Origin: Ectobacillus ponti | GTDB lineage: Bacteria > Bacillota > Bacilli > Bacillales > Bacillaceae_G | DNA length: 64,000 nt | Assembly (NCBI RefSeq): GCF_024294785.1 | Contig: NZ_JANCLT010000013.1 | Span: 1-64,000 of the forward strand | Reading direction: 5' to 3' | Shown here: in pieces, positions 29,180 through 37,682 of the stretch | How positions within the stretch are numbered: the stretch's first letter is position 1 | Layout: each line of letters begins with the position of its first letter | Notes under the pieces: model-generated | Told to the model about the DNA's origin: nothing | The model's database searches: none | Seen by the model: the letters and a program-made list of their open reading frames with translations, nothing else | Position numbers and translations under genes: made by a program

Positions 29180-29208
29180 TTTACAAGTTATTTACAAACT
29201 GCTATATT
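29180..29208 (+). promoter_or_regulatory. Promoter of the kinase/phosphatase/VWA operon
   Basis: -35 TTTACA (29180-29185), 17-bp spacer, -10 TATATT (29203-29208). The direct repeat TTTACAA at 29180 and 29191 overlaps the -35 and could be an operator for the divergent XRE regulator. A reverse-strand TATAAT at 29102-29107 is a possible -10 for that regulator. Confidence 0.6.
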
Positions 29209-29247
29209 TAATAAAGTAAGGTAATTTCCGTTACAGGAGGTGCTCCG

Positions 29248-30192
29248 ATGACACAAGCAAGGGAGATTCAGGAGCTGTACCCGCATCATTATGCAGAAGT
29301 AGGTATTTCCTTTTTGGGTTTTGTATTGGGCGGCCGTGTTGTAGAAGCGTTTGTGGAAGCGGCGGCCAGCAGTGATAGAAGCAAAGGAATTGTAGAAGCA
29401 TTAAATGGCTCGCAGGCGGGATTTTTGCAGGCGCTGCGTTCCACGATCCGCAGGGAAGAAATGGAACAGCTGCAATGCGGAGTGTATTCCAAGCAGCATG
29501 ACGCTTCGGCCAATCCTGTTTTTTATGTATCGTTGCAGTTCAAGGATGAGAAGGAAACGGTTCTTCTTGGAGAATCCTTTTTCCGTCCTTGTGCAGCAAT
29601 GACAGAAGAGGAATTGTTGGGAAATGCGCAGATTGTAGAAGCCCTTCTCCATGCCTTGGCAAAGTTCAAAACTGCCATGGTATGCGCCGCAACGGTGGAG
29701 GAGGTGGTTCAAGTCCTGGAGGAGCAGACAGAATGGGATACAAATGAGGATGCTGTGGACGGGGCCTTTGAGGACGAGGAGCTGCAAGCGGAGGAGGAAG
29801 ACAAGATGAGTGAGTTGTTTTGGAAGGAAACGGTAAGGGAAGCGGAAGCGGCGCCTGAACAGGCAGTGCAGGCGGCGGAAGCAGAGTCAGATACATACGG
29901 AGAACAGGACATTCCGGAGGCCGAAACGGCCGATGCGCTGGAGCAGCTGAACGATTTGGTGCTGGAATTATATAAGAAGTCCAGTGGGGAAGACCGGCAG
30001 CTGATTAAGCGATTGCGCGCGGACTTGTTTGAAATTGAGGCGGCAATTGATTTGGGAGAAGATGCTCCGCTTAAAGCATTCCAGTTTCATCAGCAGGCGC
30101 TTTCCCTCCAATTCCATACAGTAGAGGAGCTGCAGCTGCAGATCAGGATTGCGCAGCAGTCATTGGCATTGCTGACCAATGAAAATATGTAA
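29248..30192 (+). CDS. Acidic protein of unknown function, first gene of the TerY-P-like operon
   Basis: Protein of 314 residues; family not recognised. Three parts can be seen: an N-terminal globular region (1-155) with hydrophobic segments such as VGISFLGFVLGGRVVEAFVEAAA, an acidic linker (about 165-235) rich in Glu, Asp and Ala, and a C-terminal helical domain (about 238-314: LEQLNDLVLELYKKSSGEDRQLIKRLRADLFEIEAAIDLG). No signal peptide or catalytic motif. ACAGGAGGT precedes the ATG. The operon continues 20 bases downstream with the PIN gene. It may be a scaffold or sensor for the phospho-signalling proteins; nothing proves this. Confidence 0.75.
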   Translation: MTQAREIQELYPHHYAEVGISFLGFVLGGRVVEAFVEAAASSDRSKGIVEALNGSQAGFLQALRSTIRREEMEQLQCGVYSKQHDASANPVFYVSLQFKDEKETVLLGESFFRPCAAMTEEELLGNAQIVEALLHALAKFKTAMVCAATVEEVVQVLEEQTEWDTNEDAVDGAFEDEELQAEEEDKMSELFWKETVREAEAAPEQAVQAAEAESDTYGEQDIPEAETADALEQLNDLVLELYKKSSGEDRQLIKRLRADLFEIEAAIDLGEDAPLKAFQFHQQALSLQFHTVEELQLQIRIAQQSLALLTNENM

Positions 30193-30212
30193 CTACGAAA
30201 AGAGGTAAGCGC

Positions 30213-30779
30213 ATGATTATTGATGGCATTGATTTATCACATCACTACATCATTTTGGACGCAAGTGCATTGATGGATAAAAAGTTTCAGCGCTTCTTAC
30301 GAACAAAGCTGGTGGAAAGCTATAATGAGACGCTGCGGAGCAAGCAGGAGAAGGACTTTCGGATTTTCATTCCGGAAGCGGTCCTGATGGAAATGGAACG
30401 GATCAGCAAGCGCCCGGGATCTGTGAATCTGCAAAGGCGCACAGATGCGCTGGACGGCATTGAAATGGCAAAAAGCCTGGCGAAGGCCAACTATGCCGAG
30501 ATGATGCGCTCTGATTATACCGGCACCATCCGCGGCTTCAACGATGTTTCACTGTTAAGTATTTTCGTAGAACTGCGCCGGCATACCCACGTCGCGCTTT
30601 TGACAAATGACCGCGGCTTGGCAACGGATGTAATGAACCTCAATCTCTTGAAATCTGTTGAGTCCAAGTTTGCGGTGAAAGCATTGCAGGTAAATTGGAC
30701 GACTGGCCAATTAAAAGAATGGATTTTGGATCCTGAGCGCAGGGAGGCCAAACGCTTCCCGTCCGAAGTCTTGAGATGA
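30213..30779 (+). CDS. PIN-domain protein
   Basis: Protein of 188 residues with a PIN-like nuclease fold. The first acidic ligand is Asp16 in HYIILDASALMD, a Glu follows in IPEAVLMEMERI, and the C-terminal part has VALLTNDRGLATDVMN, the usual last acidic cluster, so the metal site looks complete. PIN proteins are mostly RNases, in toxin-antitoxin systems or RNA processing. No antitoxin gene is adjacent; instead it is the second gene of an operon with a kinase, two VWA proteins and a PP2C phosphatase. AGAGGTAAG precedes the ATG. Confidence 0.8.
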   Translation: MIIDGIDLSHHYIILDASALMDKKFQRFLRTKLVESYNETLRSKQEKDFRIFIPEAVLMEMERISKRPGSVNLQRRTDALDGIEMAKSLAKANYAEMMRSDYTGTIRGFNDVSLLSIFVELRRHTHVALLTNDRGLATDVMNLNLLKSVESKFAVKALQVNWTTGQLKEWILDPERREAKRFPSEVLR

Positions 30780-30791
30780 TAGGAGATGCCT

Positions 30792-32795
30792 ATGAAAACC
30801 ACATTTTCAATTGAAGCGAATGGGCAGGAGCTGCTGCTCGTTGACCACTATTTCTTCTATGATTTGCTCAATCCGGCATACACGGAAGCACAGCGCAAGC
30901 AAGTCATGCGTGCCATCAAGGACTTCGTGCCGCAGCATATCGCAGACGCCCGCAAAGTGAACAGCCAGTACCGGCTGTTTATCGGCAAGTATGCCATTAA
31001 CACCTTGAAGCTGACGCCCGATGATTCCTTAAAGCGGATTGTGAATGCTTATCTGGATTATTTTATGGATTACGTGGAAACGGCATCCTTCTTCGATGAG
31101 GGAAGAGACCCTGAGCCCGATGACATTGTCAAGCATGAGCTGGAGTTCTACCGCAATCTTCTCAAGTCCGCCAATGAAAATCAGCGCGCAGTGCTGCTGA
31201 CAAGTGAACAAAATGCGGCACAATGGGCGGACCGCCTCATAGATATTGGCTTGGCCAAGGTGATCAGCTTCTCTCCTGAGCACGGCTTTGTCGAATACAA
31301 GAAGGTCGAGCCGAAGGAAGGCGACGTTGTATACTGTGACGGAGTGGCGCTGACGCTGCAGCAGCGTATTGGCGACGGTGGAGAAGCGGATGTATTTGAG
31401 CTTGTTCCCGGCAAGCTGGCCAAGGTGTACAAAACCGGCAACAAGCAAGGAACACCCCTGCCGAACTGCTTTAAGTTCCAAGAGGAAATGCGCCAGCGCA
31501 ATGAACGGTTAAGTGTGCTTTTACATGATCCGGGCTATCAGTTGAACGACCGCTACATCATCCTGCCGCAGCATAAGCTGACAGACCAGCACGGCAACCT
31601 GGTGGGCATCGTGATGGAGAAGGCAGAAGGAATTGTCCTGTCAGATATCATCACCAAAAATCAGTATCCATTTGAAAGCTTCAAACGTTCCGATCTTTTG
31701 ACAATTGCCAAAAAAATCATTATTAAGTTTAAGAAATTGCATACCCATGGCATTATCATGGGCGATATTAACTTGAAAAATATCCTGGTTGACGCGAAGA
31801 GCCCGGACAATATCAAGATTTATATCATTGACCTGGACAGCTGCCAGATCGAGGGCTTCCCCTCTACCTTTGAACAGCCGGAATTTACGGATCCGGTTTG
31901 GCTGGAGCAGCGTGAGAAGCATGGATTTGTCCCGCGGACCATTGAGAATGAGTATTTCACTCTCATGCTGCTGCTGTTCATGATTCTCTTTAAAAACGCG
32001 CATCCGTATACGCATCCGACAGGCCAAAGCTTGGAGGACAGTACGCGCAAGCGTCTGTATCCGTACAAAATTAAAGAAAAAGACATTGAATTCATCCAGC
32101 GGGAGTTTGGTGTCCAGGTTGCCGTGGACCGGAACCGCAATGAGAAGAAGGCGCCGTCCTTGTCCAACTATACACACTCACACTTGCCGCGGTATATCAA
32201 GTGTCTGTTCTATGTAACGTTTGCCAAGCAGGGGCATGACTTCAGGCCGTCCACCACACATATGATGAAGGCGATTGAGCATTATCTTTCCTATCTGGAG
32301 AAAAATCCGGAAAGCGATAAGATTATTTATGATAATTTTGCAATTGCCAAGGAGGAGCGCGTTCATTTCAAATGCTCCTGCAAGAGCTGCCAGAAGCCGT
32401 ACTATTATCATTACGGCAAGGTGCTGACCCATTTTCAGACAAGTGATCCATACCTGTATTGCAATGAGTGCATCAGCTTGTACGATACACATGTCAAAAA
32501 GATGCTTACGGACGAGAGCCTGCCTGAGAAAGAACGCTTGGCGATGAAGGCGGAGTGGGAATCAACATTGAACAAGCAGAATGTAGAGGCGCTGCTCCGT
32601 GCGTTTTTCTCCAGTTCTCCCAAGCATCAGGAGGCTAAGGCAAAGTTTGACGCGATGGCAGCAGCGCGCGGGGGCGGCCCGTCCCAACCGCCGAAGCCAC
32701 AGCCACAGCCGCAGCCAAGGCCGCAACGGGCGCAGCAACCGCAGCAGCAGGGCGGCTTCATCAGCCAATTGCTAAAAAAAGTTTTGGGCAACTGA
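30792..32795 (+). CDS. Protein kinase with possible N-terminal PIN-like domain and zinc ribbon (YegI/TerY-P type)
   Basis: Protein of 667 residues. Kinase core: Gly-rich loop RIGDGGEADVF (192-202) with a following Lys (211 or 214), catalytic loop MGDINLKNILVD with Asp325 and Asn330, and metal-binding IIDLDS with Asp347 in place of DFG. This pattern resembles E. coli YegI and kinases of TerY-P triads. The N-terminal 165 residues look to me like a degenerate PIN fold (LLLVDHYFFYDLL at 14-26, VLLTSEQNAAQWADRL at 134-149), which is inference. A zinc-ribbon-like segment (CSCKSCQKPYYY...YCNEC) lies at about 520-570 and a Pro/Gln-rich tail at about 625-652. I chose the ATG at 30792 (AGGAG 6 bases upstream). 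Next genes are its presumed VWA partners and phosphatase. Confidence 0.82.
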   Translation: MKTTFSIEANGQELLLVDHYFFYDLLNPAYTEAQRKQVMRAIKDFVPQHIADARKVNSQYRLFIGKYAINTLKLTPDDSLKRIVNAYLDYFMDYVETASFFDEGRDPEPDDIVKHELEFYRNLLKSANENQRAVLLTSEQNAAQWADRLIDIGLAKVISFSPEHGFVEYKKVEPKEGDVVYCDGVALTLQQRIGDGGEADVFELVPGKLAKVYKTGNKQGTPLPNCFKFQEEMRQRNERLSVLLHDPGYQLNDRYIILPQHKLTDQHGNLVGIVMEKAEGIVLSDIITKNQYPFESFKRSDLLTIAKKIIIKFKKLHTHGIIMGDINLKNILVDAKSPDNIKIYIIDLDSCQIEGFPSTFEQPEFTDPVWLEQREKHGFVPRTIENEYFTLMLLLFMILFKNAHPYTHPTGQSLEDSTRKRLYPYKIKEKDIEFIQREFGVQVAVDRNRNEKKAPSLSNYTHSHLPRYIKCLFYVTFAKQGHDFRPSTTHMMKAIEHYLSYLEKNPESDKIIYDNFAIAKEERVHFKCSCKSCQKPYYYHYGKVLTHFQTSDPYLYCNECISLYDTHVKKMLTDESLPEKERLAMKAEWESTLNKQNVEALLRAFFSSSPKHQEAKAKFDAMAAARGGGPSQPPKPQPQPQPRPQRAQQPQQQGGFISQLLKKVLGN

Positions 32796-32824
32796 CAAGC
32801 CCAGTATAAAAGGAGTGGTATTCT

Positions 32825-33610
32825 ATGTCGTTGATGCAAAAATTGGAGCGTATTCAGAAGAAGAAAACAAACCTGCGTGACCGCTTGGGGGCAAAGCTCC
32901 CCATCTGCATTTTGGTGGACACGAGCAGTTCCATGAACGCGCACGATAACATTACTCGTTTAAATGAAGGCTTGGGCATCTATCGCCAGCAGCTGTTGGA
33001 TGATCCGAAGACATGTGACCACATTGAGATCGCCATCGTAGAATTTGGCAACGGAGACACCCGTTTGGCTGTGGACTTTGCAGATTTGCGCGAGCAGCAC
33101 TTCCCTGTGTTCTACGCGGATGGCATTACGCCTCTTTGTGAAGCCATTGAAAAAGGAATTGAAGCGCTGGATGAGCAACTGAGCATCTACTCCAGTGAAG
33201 GGATCATCTGCCACCCGCCGCATATGATCATCATGACAGACGGCGATCCAACGCTTAGCGACCGCGTGGATGAAGAGGGATACGGTATTCCGCTGCAAAA
33301 CACAGACCAAGAGTTCCTGGATACGTTTAAGAAATTCAATCGCTTTAAAGAGGATAAGGGACTTGTGTCCATTACGATCAGCATTGGGGACAACATTGAA
33401 AATTCCTTCTTCCTTGAGCAATTCGCTTCTTCACCGGAGAATGTCCTGAAAATGGCTGACAAGGAAAACATCGTGGAGTTCTTTAAGCTGCTGAGCCGCA
33501 GCACCTCTGTGCTGACACGCGGTGTGCCGAATCCTGGAAATAAGCTGGACTTGGTGAGCGACGACAGCAAAGGTGTTGTGTCGCCTTGGAACCAAATCCG
33601 CCGAAGCTGA
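32825..33610 (+). CDS. TerY-like VWA-domain protein 1
   Basis: Protein of 261 residues, essentially one von Willebrand factor A domain. The metal-ion-dependent adhesion site is complete: DTSSS at 32-36, GITPLCEA in the middle (Thr) and MTDGDP (Asp). It resembles TerY/YegL. Such proteins work with a kinase and a PP2C phosphatase in TerY-P triads. AAAGGAGTGG precedes the start. It is about 40% alike by eye to the next gene in the same strand, so the two probably arose by duplication. Followed by a weak terminator and a possible internal promoter. Confidence 0.85.
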   Translation: MSLMQKLERIQKKKTNLRDRLGAKLPICILVDTSSSMNAHDNITRLNEGLGIYRQQLLDDPKTCDHIEIAIVEFGNGDTRLAVDFADLREQHFPVFYADGITPLCEAIEKGIEALDEQLSIYSSEGIICHPPHMIIMTDGDPTLSDRVDEEGYGIPLQNTDQEFLDTFKKFNRFKEDKGLVSITISIGDNIENSFFLEQFASSPENVLKMADKENIVEFFKLLSRSTSVLTRGVPNPGNKLDLVSDDSKGVVSPWNQIRRS

Positions 33611-33616
33611 CTAGGG

Positions 33617-33648
33617 GGGTGCCCGGCATTGGTCGGGCATCCTTGTTT
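33617..33648 (+). terminator. Weak intercistronic terminator after the first VWA gene
   Basis: Nine-bp stem 33617-33625 / 33634-33642 (one G-T pair) followed by TTGTTT. Probably leaky, as the operon continues. Confidence 0.5.
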
Positions 33649-33671
33649 GCTCTGGAATTCCCGTATATATT
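33643..33671 (+). promoter_or_regulatory. Possible internal promoter before the second VWA gene
   Basis: -35 TTGTTT (33643-33648), 17-bp spacer, -10 TATATT (33666-33671). It would allow separate expression of the second VWA, phosphatase and TcaA-like genes. Confidence 0.45.
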
Positions 33672-33693
33672 TTAATAGTCTGGAGGAGAATGT

Positions 33694-34500
33694 ATGTCCA
33701 CATTTCTGGAGAGAATTGACCGCCAAAAAATGAAAATTGCAAGCTTGGTAGACCGCCGCAGCAAGAAAATTCCGTTTGTGATTTTAGTTGATGTCAGTGG
33801 TTCCATGAGTGCAAACGATAATATATCCAAGGTGAACCGCGGCCTGCGGGCATTTTATGATGTCCTGCTCGAGGATTCCAAGGTTTGCGAAAGTCTGGAT
33901 CTCTCCATCATCGCATTCGGCGGGGAAGAGCGCGTGCAGCTTGCTGTTGATTTCAATGATATCCGCAAACAGGAGCTCCCTGTGTTTGAAGCATACGGAA
34001 ATACCCCGCTGTGTACAGCTATTGTAACAGCTCTGGACAATATTGAAGACCAAATTGATGCCTATCAGGCAGTCGGGATTGTCAACACGAAGCCGATTAT
34101 GCTGATTATGACAGATGGCGAACCTTCCCGTTATGAATATGTTGAATTGTATGAAAATGGGGAAGAATACTTAGAGGCAGATCCGCTGCGAAAAACGGAC
34201 AAAGAGTTTTTGGAGGCGAAAGCAAAGTTTGACCGTTTCCATAAGATGACCGGCATGGATGTGCATATTGTTGCATTGGGAGATCAAGTGAAGGATCTGT
34301 ATTTCCTGCAGCAATTTGCTACAGGCCCAAACAGCATCAAGCGTTTGGAGGATACAGACATTCTCGCATTCTTCAAGCACTTGACGGTAACGGTCGGCTC
34401 TCTTCCGGCAGCCTACGATGCCAATCCCAATCATAAGAACCCATTCGAGGTCTTGGATGTATTTGAGGGGTTCAAGAAGCCGGGAAAGAAGCAGCTGTAA
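33694..34500 (+). CDS. TerY-like VWA-domain protein 2
   Basis: Protein of 268 residues with a single VWA domain. The metal site is complete: DVSGS at 33-37, GNTPLCTA, and MTDGEP. The N-terminus (STFLERIDRQKMKIASLVDRRSKKIPFVILVDVSGSM) parallels that of the preceding VWA protein (SLMQKLERIQKKKTNLRDRLGAKLPICILVDTSSSM), as does the body, so they are paralogues. GGAGGAG lies 5 bases upstream of the ATG. Two VWA proteins rather than one may let the system present two different partners to the kinase or phosphatase. Confidence 0.85.
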   Translation: MSTFLERIDRQKMKIASLVDRRSKKIPFVILVDVSGSMSANDNISKVNRGLRAFYDVLLEDSKVCESLDLSIIAFGGEERVQLAVDFNDIRKQELPVFEAYGNTPLCTAIVTALDNIEDQIDAYQAVGIVNTKPIMLIMTDGEPSRYEYVELYENGEEYLEADPLRKTDKEFLEAKAKFDRFHKMTGMDVHIVALGDQVKDLYFLQQFATGPNSIKRLEDTDILAFFKHLTVTVGSLPAAYDANPNHKNPFEVLDVFEGFKKPGKKQL

Positions 34501-34529
34501 GCTGGAACTATATCTAGGAGTTGATAGCA

Positions 34530-35891
34530 ATGTTGCATTGGAGGTCTTCAAGTGCCTATGCACAAGGAGCAGGCCATAAGGAAGCGGGCACCCCTTGTCA
34601 GGACCGTGCCGTTCATTTTGCGGCAAACGGTGTGCAAACCATCGTTTTGGCGGATGGTGCCGGTTCCTATGACTTCTCTCATTTTGGGGCCGAAACCGTC
34701 GTGACTGGTGTTGCGCAATATCTGTGCGAGGAGTTCAACCTTTTGCAGATATTGGAGCCGGAAGAGCTTGCCGGGCAGCTTCACAGGTATATTCATAGTC
34801 ATCTGAACATGCTTGTCTTCGAGCATGATAGAGATAAGGAAGAGTTCTCTTCTACTTTATTATTTGTGGCGGTCAAGGGAGAACAGTATATAGCAGGGCA
34901 TGTCGGTGATGGCATAATTGTCAAATGCCAGGGCATGGATGCGGAGGTGCTGTCAGCTCCGGAGAATGGAAGATATGAAAACGAGACATTCTTCGTAAGC
35001 ATGAAGGAGCTGGGGGCGCATTTCCGCATCTACCACGGTGAAATTACACCTGATACAGCCTTTATCATCATGTCTGACGGTTCATCTGTATCCTTCTATA
35101 ATCCCTCACAAGGGCTTGATATCGAAAATCTGAGCGTTATCGCAGACCACTTCCGGACAGCAGGAGAGGATACCTTTGCGGCGGATTTGGGAGAGCTGTT
35201 GACGGTGCTTGTCGATAATACGCATGATGATTGCTCCATTGCTGTATTGGCAGCTGCGGAGCAACAGCCAATCTCAATTGCGCCTTCCGATTTGATGCTG
35301 GCAGCACTGGAGAAGGCAAAGGAGAAGGAATCCCAAATGGCAGCTGTTCCGGCGGCGGATAAGACCATTGAGGAGCTATTTGCGCCGCGCCACTATGATG
35401 ACGATGAGGAAGAGGAAAAGGCAGAAGATTTTCTTCTTGATTACGAAGAGGAAATCGACTTTGAGGATGAGACTGATTTCAGTGAAGATGCCGAGGACGA
35501 ACCGGCTTCTGAAGCAGCTGCAGAGGATGCATCGGCTGATACAGAAAATCCTGTAGAGGATGCCTTGGAGGATTATAACGAAATTGATTTTGAAGAGTAT
35601 GAGGAAGAGGACGGGGACGCTGTCGCTGAAGCGGAGGACGAACCGGCTGCTGACATGGAATGCGATGAGGAAGCACACTTGCATTCGGAGGAAGAAATGA
35701 CAGTGCCAGAGGAACGGGATTCAGAAGGTGTTCCGTTGGAGCAGCCTGCTGAAGAAGCCATAAAGGCTGAGGCAGTAGAGGATGTTCCTCTGGAGGAAGC
35801 TGTAGAGGAACCATCTGCTGTGTGTGAGGAGCCGAAAGATACGAAGGCTGCTGAACGGACGGAGGAACAGGCACAAAGCAGTTCAGCATGA
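34530..35891 (+). CDS. PP2C-like protein phosphatase with long acidic C-terminal tail
   Basis: Protein of 453 residues. The N-terminal ~250 residues follow the PP2C pattern: CQDRAV (Asp25), LADGAGSYDFS (Asp42), GHVGDGII (Asp127), IIMSDGSSVS (Asp183) and THDDCSIAVL (233-234), so the metal-binding aspartates are present. From about residue 288 the protein is a low-complexity acidic tail rich in Glu, Asp and Ala (for example YDDDEEEEKAEDFLLDYEEEIDFEDETDFSED). It resembles the YegK/TerY-P phosphatases, except for this tail. I chose the ATG at 34530 (AGGAG 9 bases upstream). Confidence 0.85.
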   Translation: MLHWRSSSAYAQGAGHKEAGTPCQDRAVHFAANGVQTIVLADGAGSYDFSHFGAETVVTGVAQYLCEEFNLLQILEPEELAGQLHRYIHSHLNMLVFEHDRDKEEFSSTLLFVAVKGEQYIAGHVGDGIIVKCQGMDAEVLSAPENGRYENETFFVSMKELGAHFRIYHGEITPDTAFIIMSDGSSVSFYNPSQGLDIENLSVIADHFRTAGEDTFAADLGELLTVLVDNTHDDCSIAVLAAAEQQPISIAPSDLMLAALEKAKEKESQMAAVPAADKTIEELFAPRHYDDDEEEEKAEDFLLDYEEEIDFEDETDFSEDAEDEPASEAAAEDASADTENPVEDALEDYNEIDFEEYEEEDGDAVAEAEDEPAADMECDEEAHLHSEEEMTVPEERDSEGVPLEQPAEEAIKAEAVEDVPLEEAVEEPSAVCEEPKDTKAAERTEEQAQSSSA

Positions 35892-36023
35892 AAGCTTTGT
35901 CCTCATATTTTGCCGGCATAGGAGCTGTTTCTTTTTACTGATGTCACTGCAGTATACAAAGAAACAGTTCTTTCTTGCTGTTGGCTGCATAGTCAAGGAT
36001 TGGTTACAGGGGGGAATTGCCAT

Positions 36024-37001
36024 ATGAAGCTTTGCCAAGCATGCGGGCGGGAAATGCCGGCCGCAACAAATTCTTGTGCCCATTGCGGGCACTCTCATTC
36101 CGCTCTTCGGGAAAGACCGGCAGGAAAACTGAACAATCGGAAGAGCGAAGGCGTAGACTATACGAGGGAGAAAGCGAGTCTTCCGCCTAAAGAGAAAGGA
36201 ACACCAAGCCTCCAGCATACGGAGAAGGAAAAAAAGAGCTTCCCGCGGGAGACGAAGGGACAAGCTCAGCAGCGTGAGGAAGAAGAGAAAGAGAAGACGA
36301 AGCAAGGAAGGGCAAACGGGCCTAAGCAGGTGCGGCCGGGACAGACAAAGGCAGGCGGAAGCAAGCAGCCAAAGCCCGCGAACGCAGGAAAAACGCAGGC
36401 AGTTTCCGCACAAGTGACTCCCAGCAGGGCACAAGTACGGAAAAAGCCCATCCGGCGGAGACTTGGCGTCCTCTTGTTGGTGGTTTTGGCTGGTGCCGGC
36501 ATCGGCGGATATTATTATGCAAAGGATGAGCCTGTCTCTTCTCAAGGAAACGCCCGGCAAACAGCCGCGGAGCAACACGCCAGCCCGACAGGCGAAACGG
36601 CCGCAAGCAGTACAGGCGTAACGGTGGAACAGATGCAGCGCTATATGGACAAATATCTGCAAGCCGGGTTGCTTGCTTACAACAACCGTGATATGGGGCC
36701 GGTGAAGCAATATATTGAGCCGAACAGCAAGCTGATGAAGGATACTGTTGATTATCTTGTAGTTCTGAATAAAAGAGGGATTTATGAGGAATTGTTAAAC
36801 TGTGAGGTTATGCATGTGGAAGATCTTGGCGGCCAAGTATACAATGTCACTGTCTCCTCCCAATACAATATCTCCTTTAACCATGGCGAGACACGCCGTT
36901 TCCAAAGCTACAGAGTGGTGTACCAGGTTGTGAAGAAGGGCGATTCCTTTGTAACAAGAGCCATTCTGAAGGAAGATATGATAGAAAAGCGCGAGCTGTA
37001 A
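36024..37001 (+). CDS. Zinc-ribbon membrane protein with TcaA-like extracellular domain
   Basis: Protein of 325 residues. An N-terminal zinc ribbon has Cys4, Cys7, Cys18 and Cys21 (CQACG...CAHCG). A long basic, Lys/Glu/Gln-rich linker follows (about 25-140), then one membrane helix (LGVLLLVVLAGAGIGGYYYA, about 146-165) and an extracytoplasmic domain (about 190-325: EQMQRYMDKYLQAGLLAYNNRDMGPVKQYIEPNSKL) resembling the NTF2-like C-terminal domain of TcaA/YvbJ proteins. This layout links a cytoplasmic metal-binding head to an outside sensor. GGGGGG lies 9 bases upstream of the ATG at 36024. Last gene of the operon, it may connect the kinase/phosphatase module to the envelope. Confidence 0.75.
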   Translation: MKLCQACGREMPAATNSCAHCGHSHSALRERPAGKLNNRKSEGVDYTREKASLPPKEKGTPSLQHTEKEKKSFPRETKGQAQQREEEEKEKTKQGRANGPKQVRPGQTKAGGSKQPKPANAGKTQAVSAQVTPSRAQVRKKPIRRRLGVLLLVVLAGAGIGGYYYAKDEPVSSQGNARQTAAEQHASPTGETAASSTGVTVEQMQRYMDKYLQAGLLAYNNRDMGPVKQYIEPNSKLMKDTVDYLVVLNKRGIYEELLNCEVMHVEDLGGQVYNVTVSSQYNISFNHGETRRFQSYRVVYQVVKKGDSFVTRAILKEDMIEKREL

Positions 37002-37036
37002 GGCGCTGTATATACAGCGGAGCAAAGAAAAGCAAA

Positions 37037-37062
37037 CAGCCATCGTCCGGGGACGATGGCTG
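37037..37062. terminator. Bidirectional terminator between the TcaA-like gene and clpP
   Basis: Perfect 12-bp inverted repeat CAGCCATCGTCC / GGACGATGGCTG. On the minus strand it is followed by TTTGCTTTTCTTTG, so it mainly ends clpP. Confidence 0.85.
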
Positions 37063-37069
37063 CCGAGCA

Positions 37070-37651
37070 TTATTTGCTTGTAATAATCTTGTCGATCAAA
37101 CCGTACTCCAGCGCCTTCTCAGCAGTCATGAAGTTGTCGCGCTCTGTGTCGCGTTCAATGATTTCGAGCGGCTGGCCTGTGCGCTCGGACAGGATGCGGT
37201 TCAGCTTGTCGCGCAGGAACAGGATGCGCTTTGCAGCGATCTCAATCTCTGTCGCCTGGCCTTGTGCGCCGCCGAGCGGCTGGTGGATCATGACTTCGCT
37301 GTTAGGCAACGCGAAGCGTTTGCCTTTCGCGCCTGCTGTCAGCAGGAAGGCTCCCATGGAAGCCGCCATACCGATGCAGATTGTGGATACGTCAGCTTTG
37401 ATGAACTGCATCGTATCGTAAATCGCCATGCCGGATGTGATGGATCCGCCAGGGCTGTTGATGTACAGGTGGATGTCCTTCTCAGGGTCCTGTGCTTCCA
37501 GGAACAGCAGCTGTGCCACAATGGAGTTTGCCACATGGTCGTCAATCGCGCTGCCCAGGATGATGATGCGGTCTTTTAGTAAGCGGGAGTAGATATCATA
37601 TGCACGCTCGCCGCGGTTTGTTTGCTCAATGACTGTAGGGATTAAATTCAT
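37070..37651 (-). CDS. clpP: ATP-dependent Clp protease proteolytic subunit
   Basis: ClpP, 193 residues, the tetradecameric serine protease core that works with ClpX and ClpC. The catalytic triad is Ser98 (GMAASMGA), His123 (MIHQPLGG) and Asp172 (ERDTERD). I start it at the ATG at 37651, which has AAAGGAGG 8 bases upstream; the frame is open further upstream but runs through the promoter. A CtsR operator overlaps the -35 region. In this genome it also degrades tmRNA-tagged proteins made with the smpB-ssrA system at 59 kb. Confidence 0.97.
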   Translation of the reverse strand: MNLIPTVIEQTNRGERAYDIYSRLLKDRIIILGSAIDDHVANSIVAQLLFLEAQDPEKDIHLYINSPGGSITSGMAIYDTMQFIKADVSTICIGMAASMGAFLLTAGAKGKRFALPNSEVMIHQPLGGAQGQATEIEIAAKRILFLRDKLNRILSERTGQPLEIIERDTERDNFMTAEKALEYGLIDKIITSK

Positions 37652-37682
37652 CGAGAATTCCTCCTTTGTAAGTGGTACTCTA

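Noticed and set aside
30213-30779. PIN gene as the toxin of a toxin-antitoxin pair
   Set aside because: No small antitoxin-like gene is adjacent; it is embedded in a larger operon and longer than typical VapC toxins.
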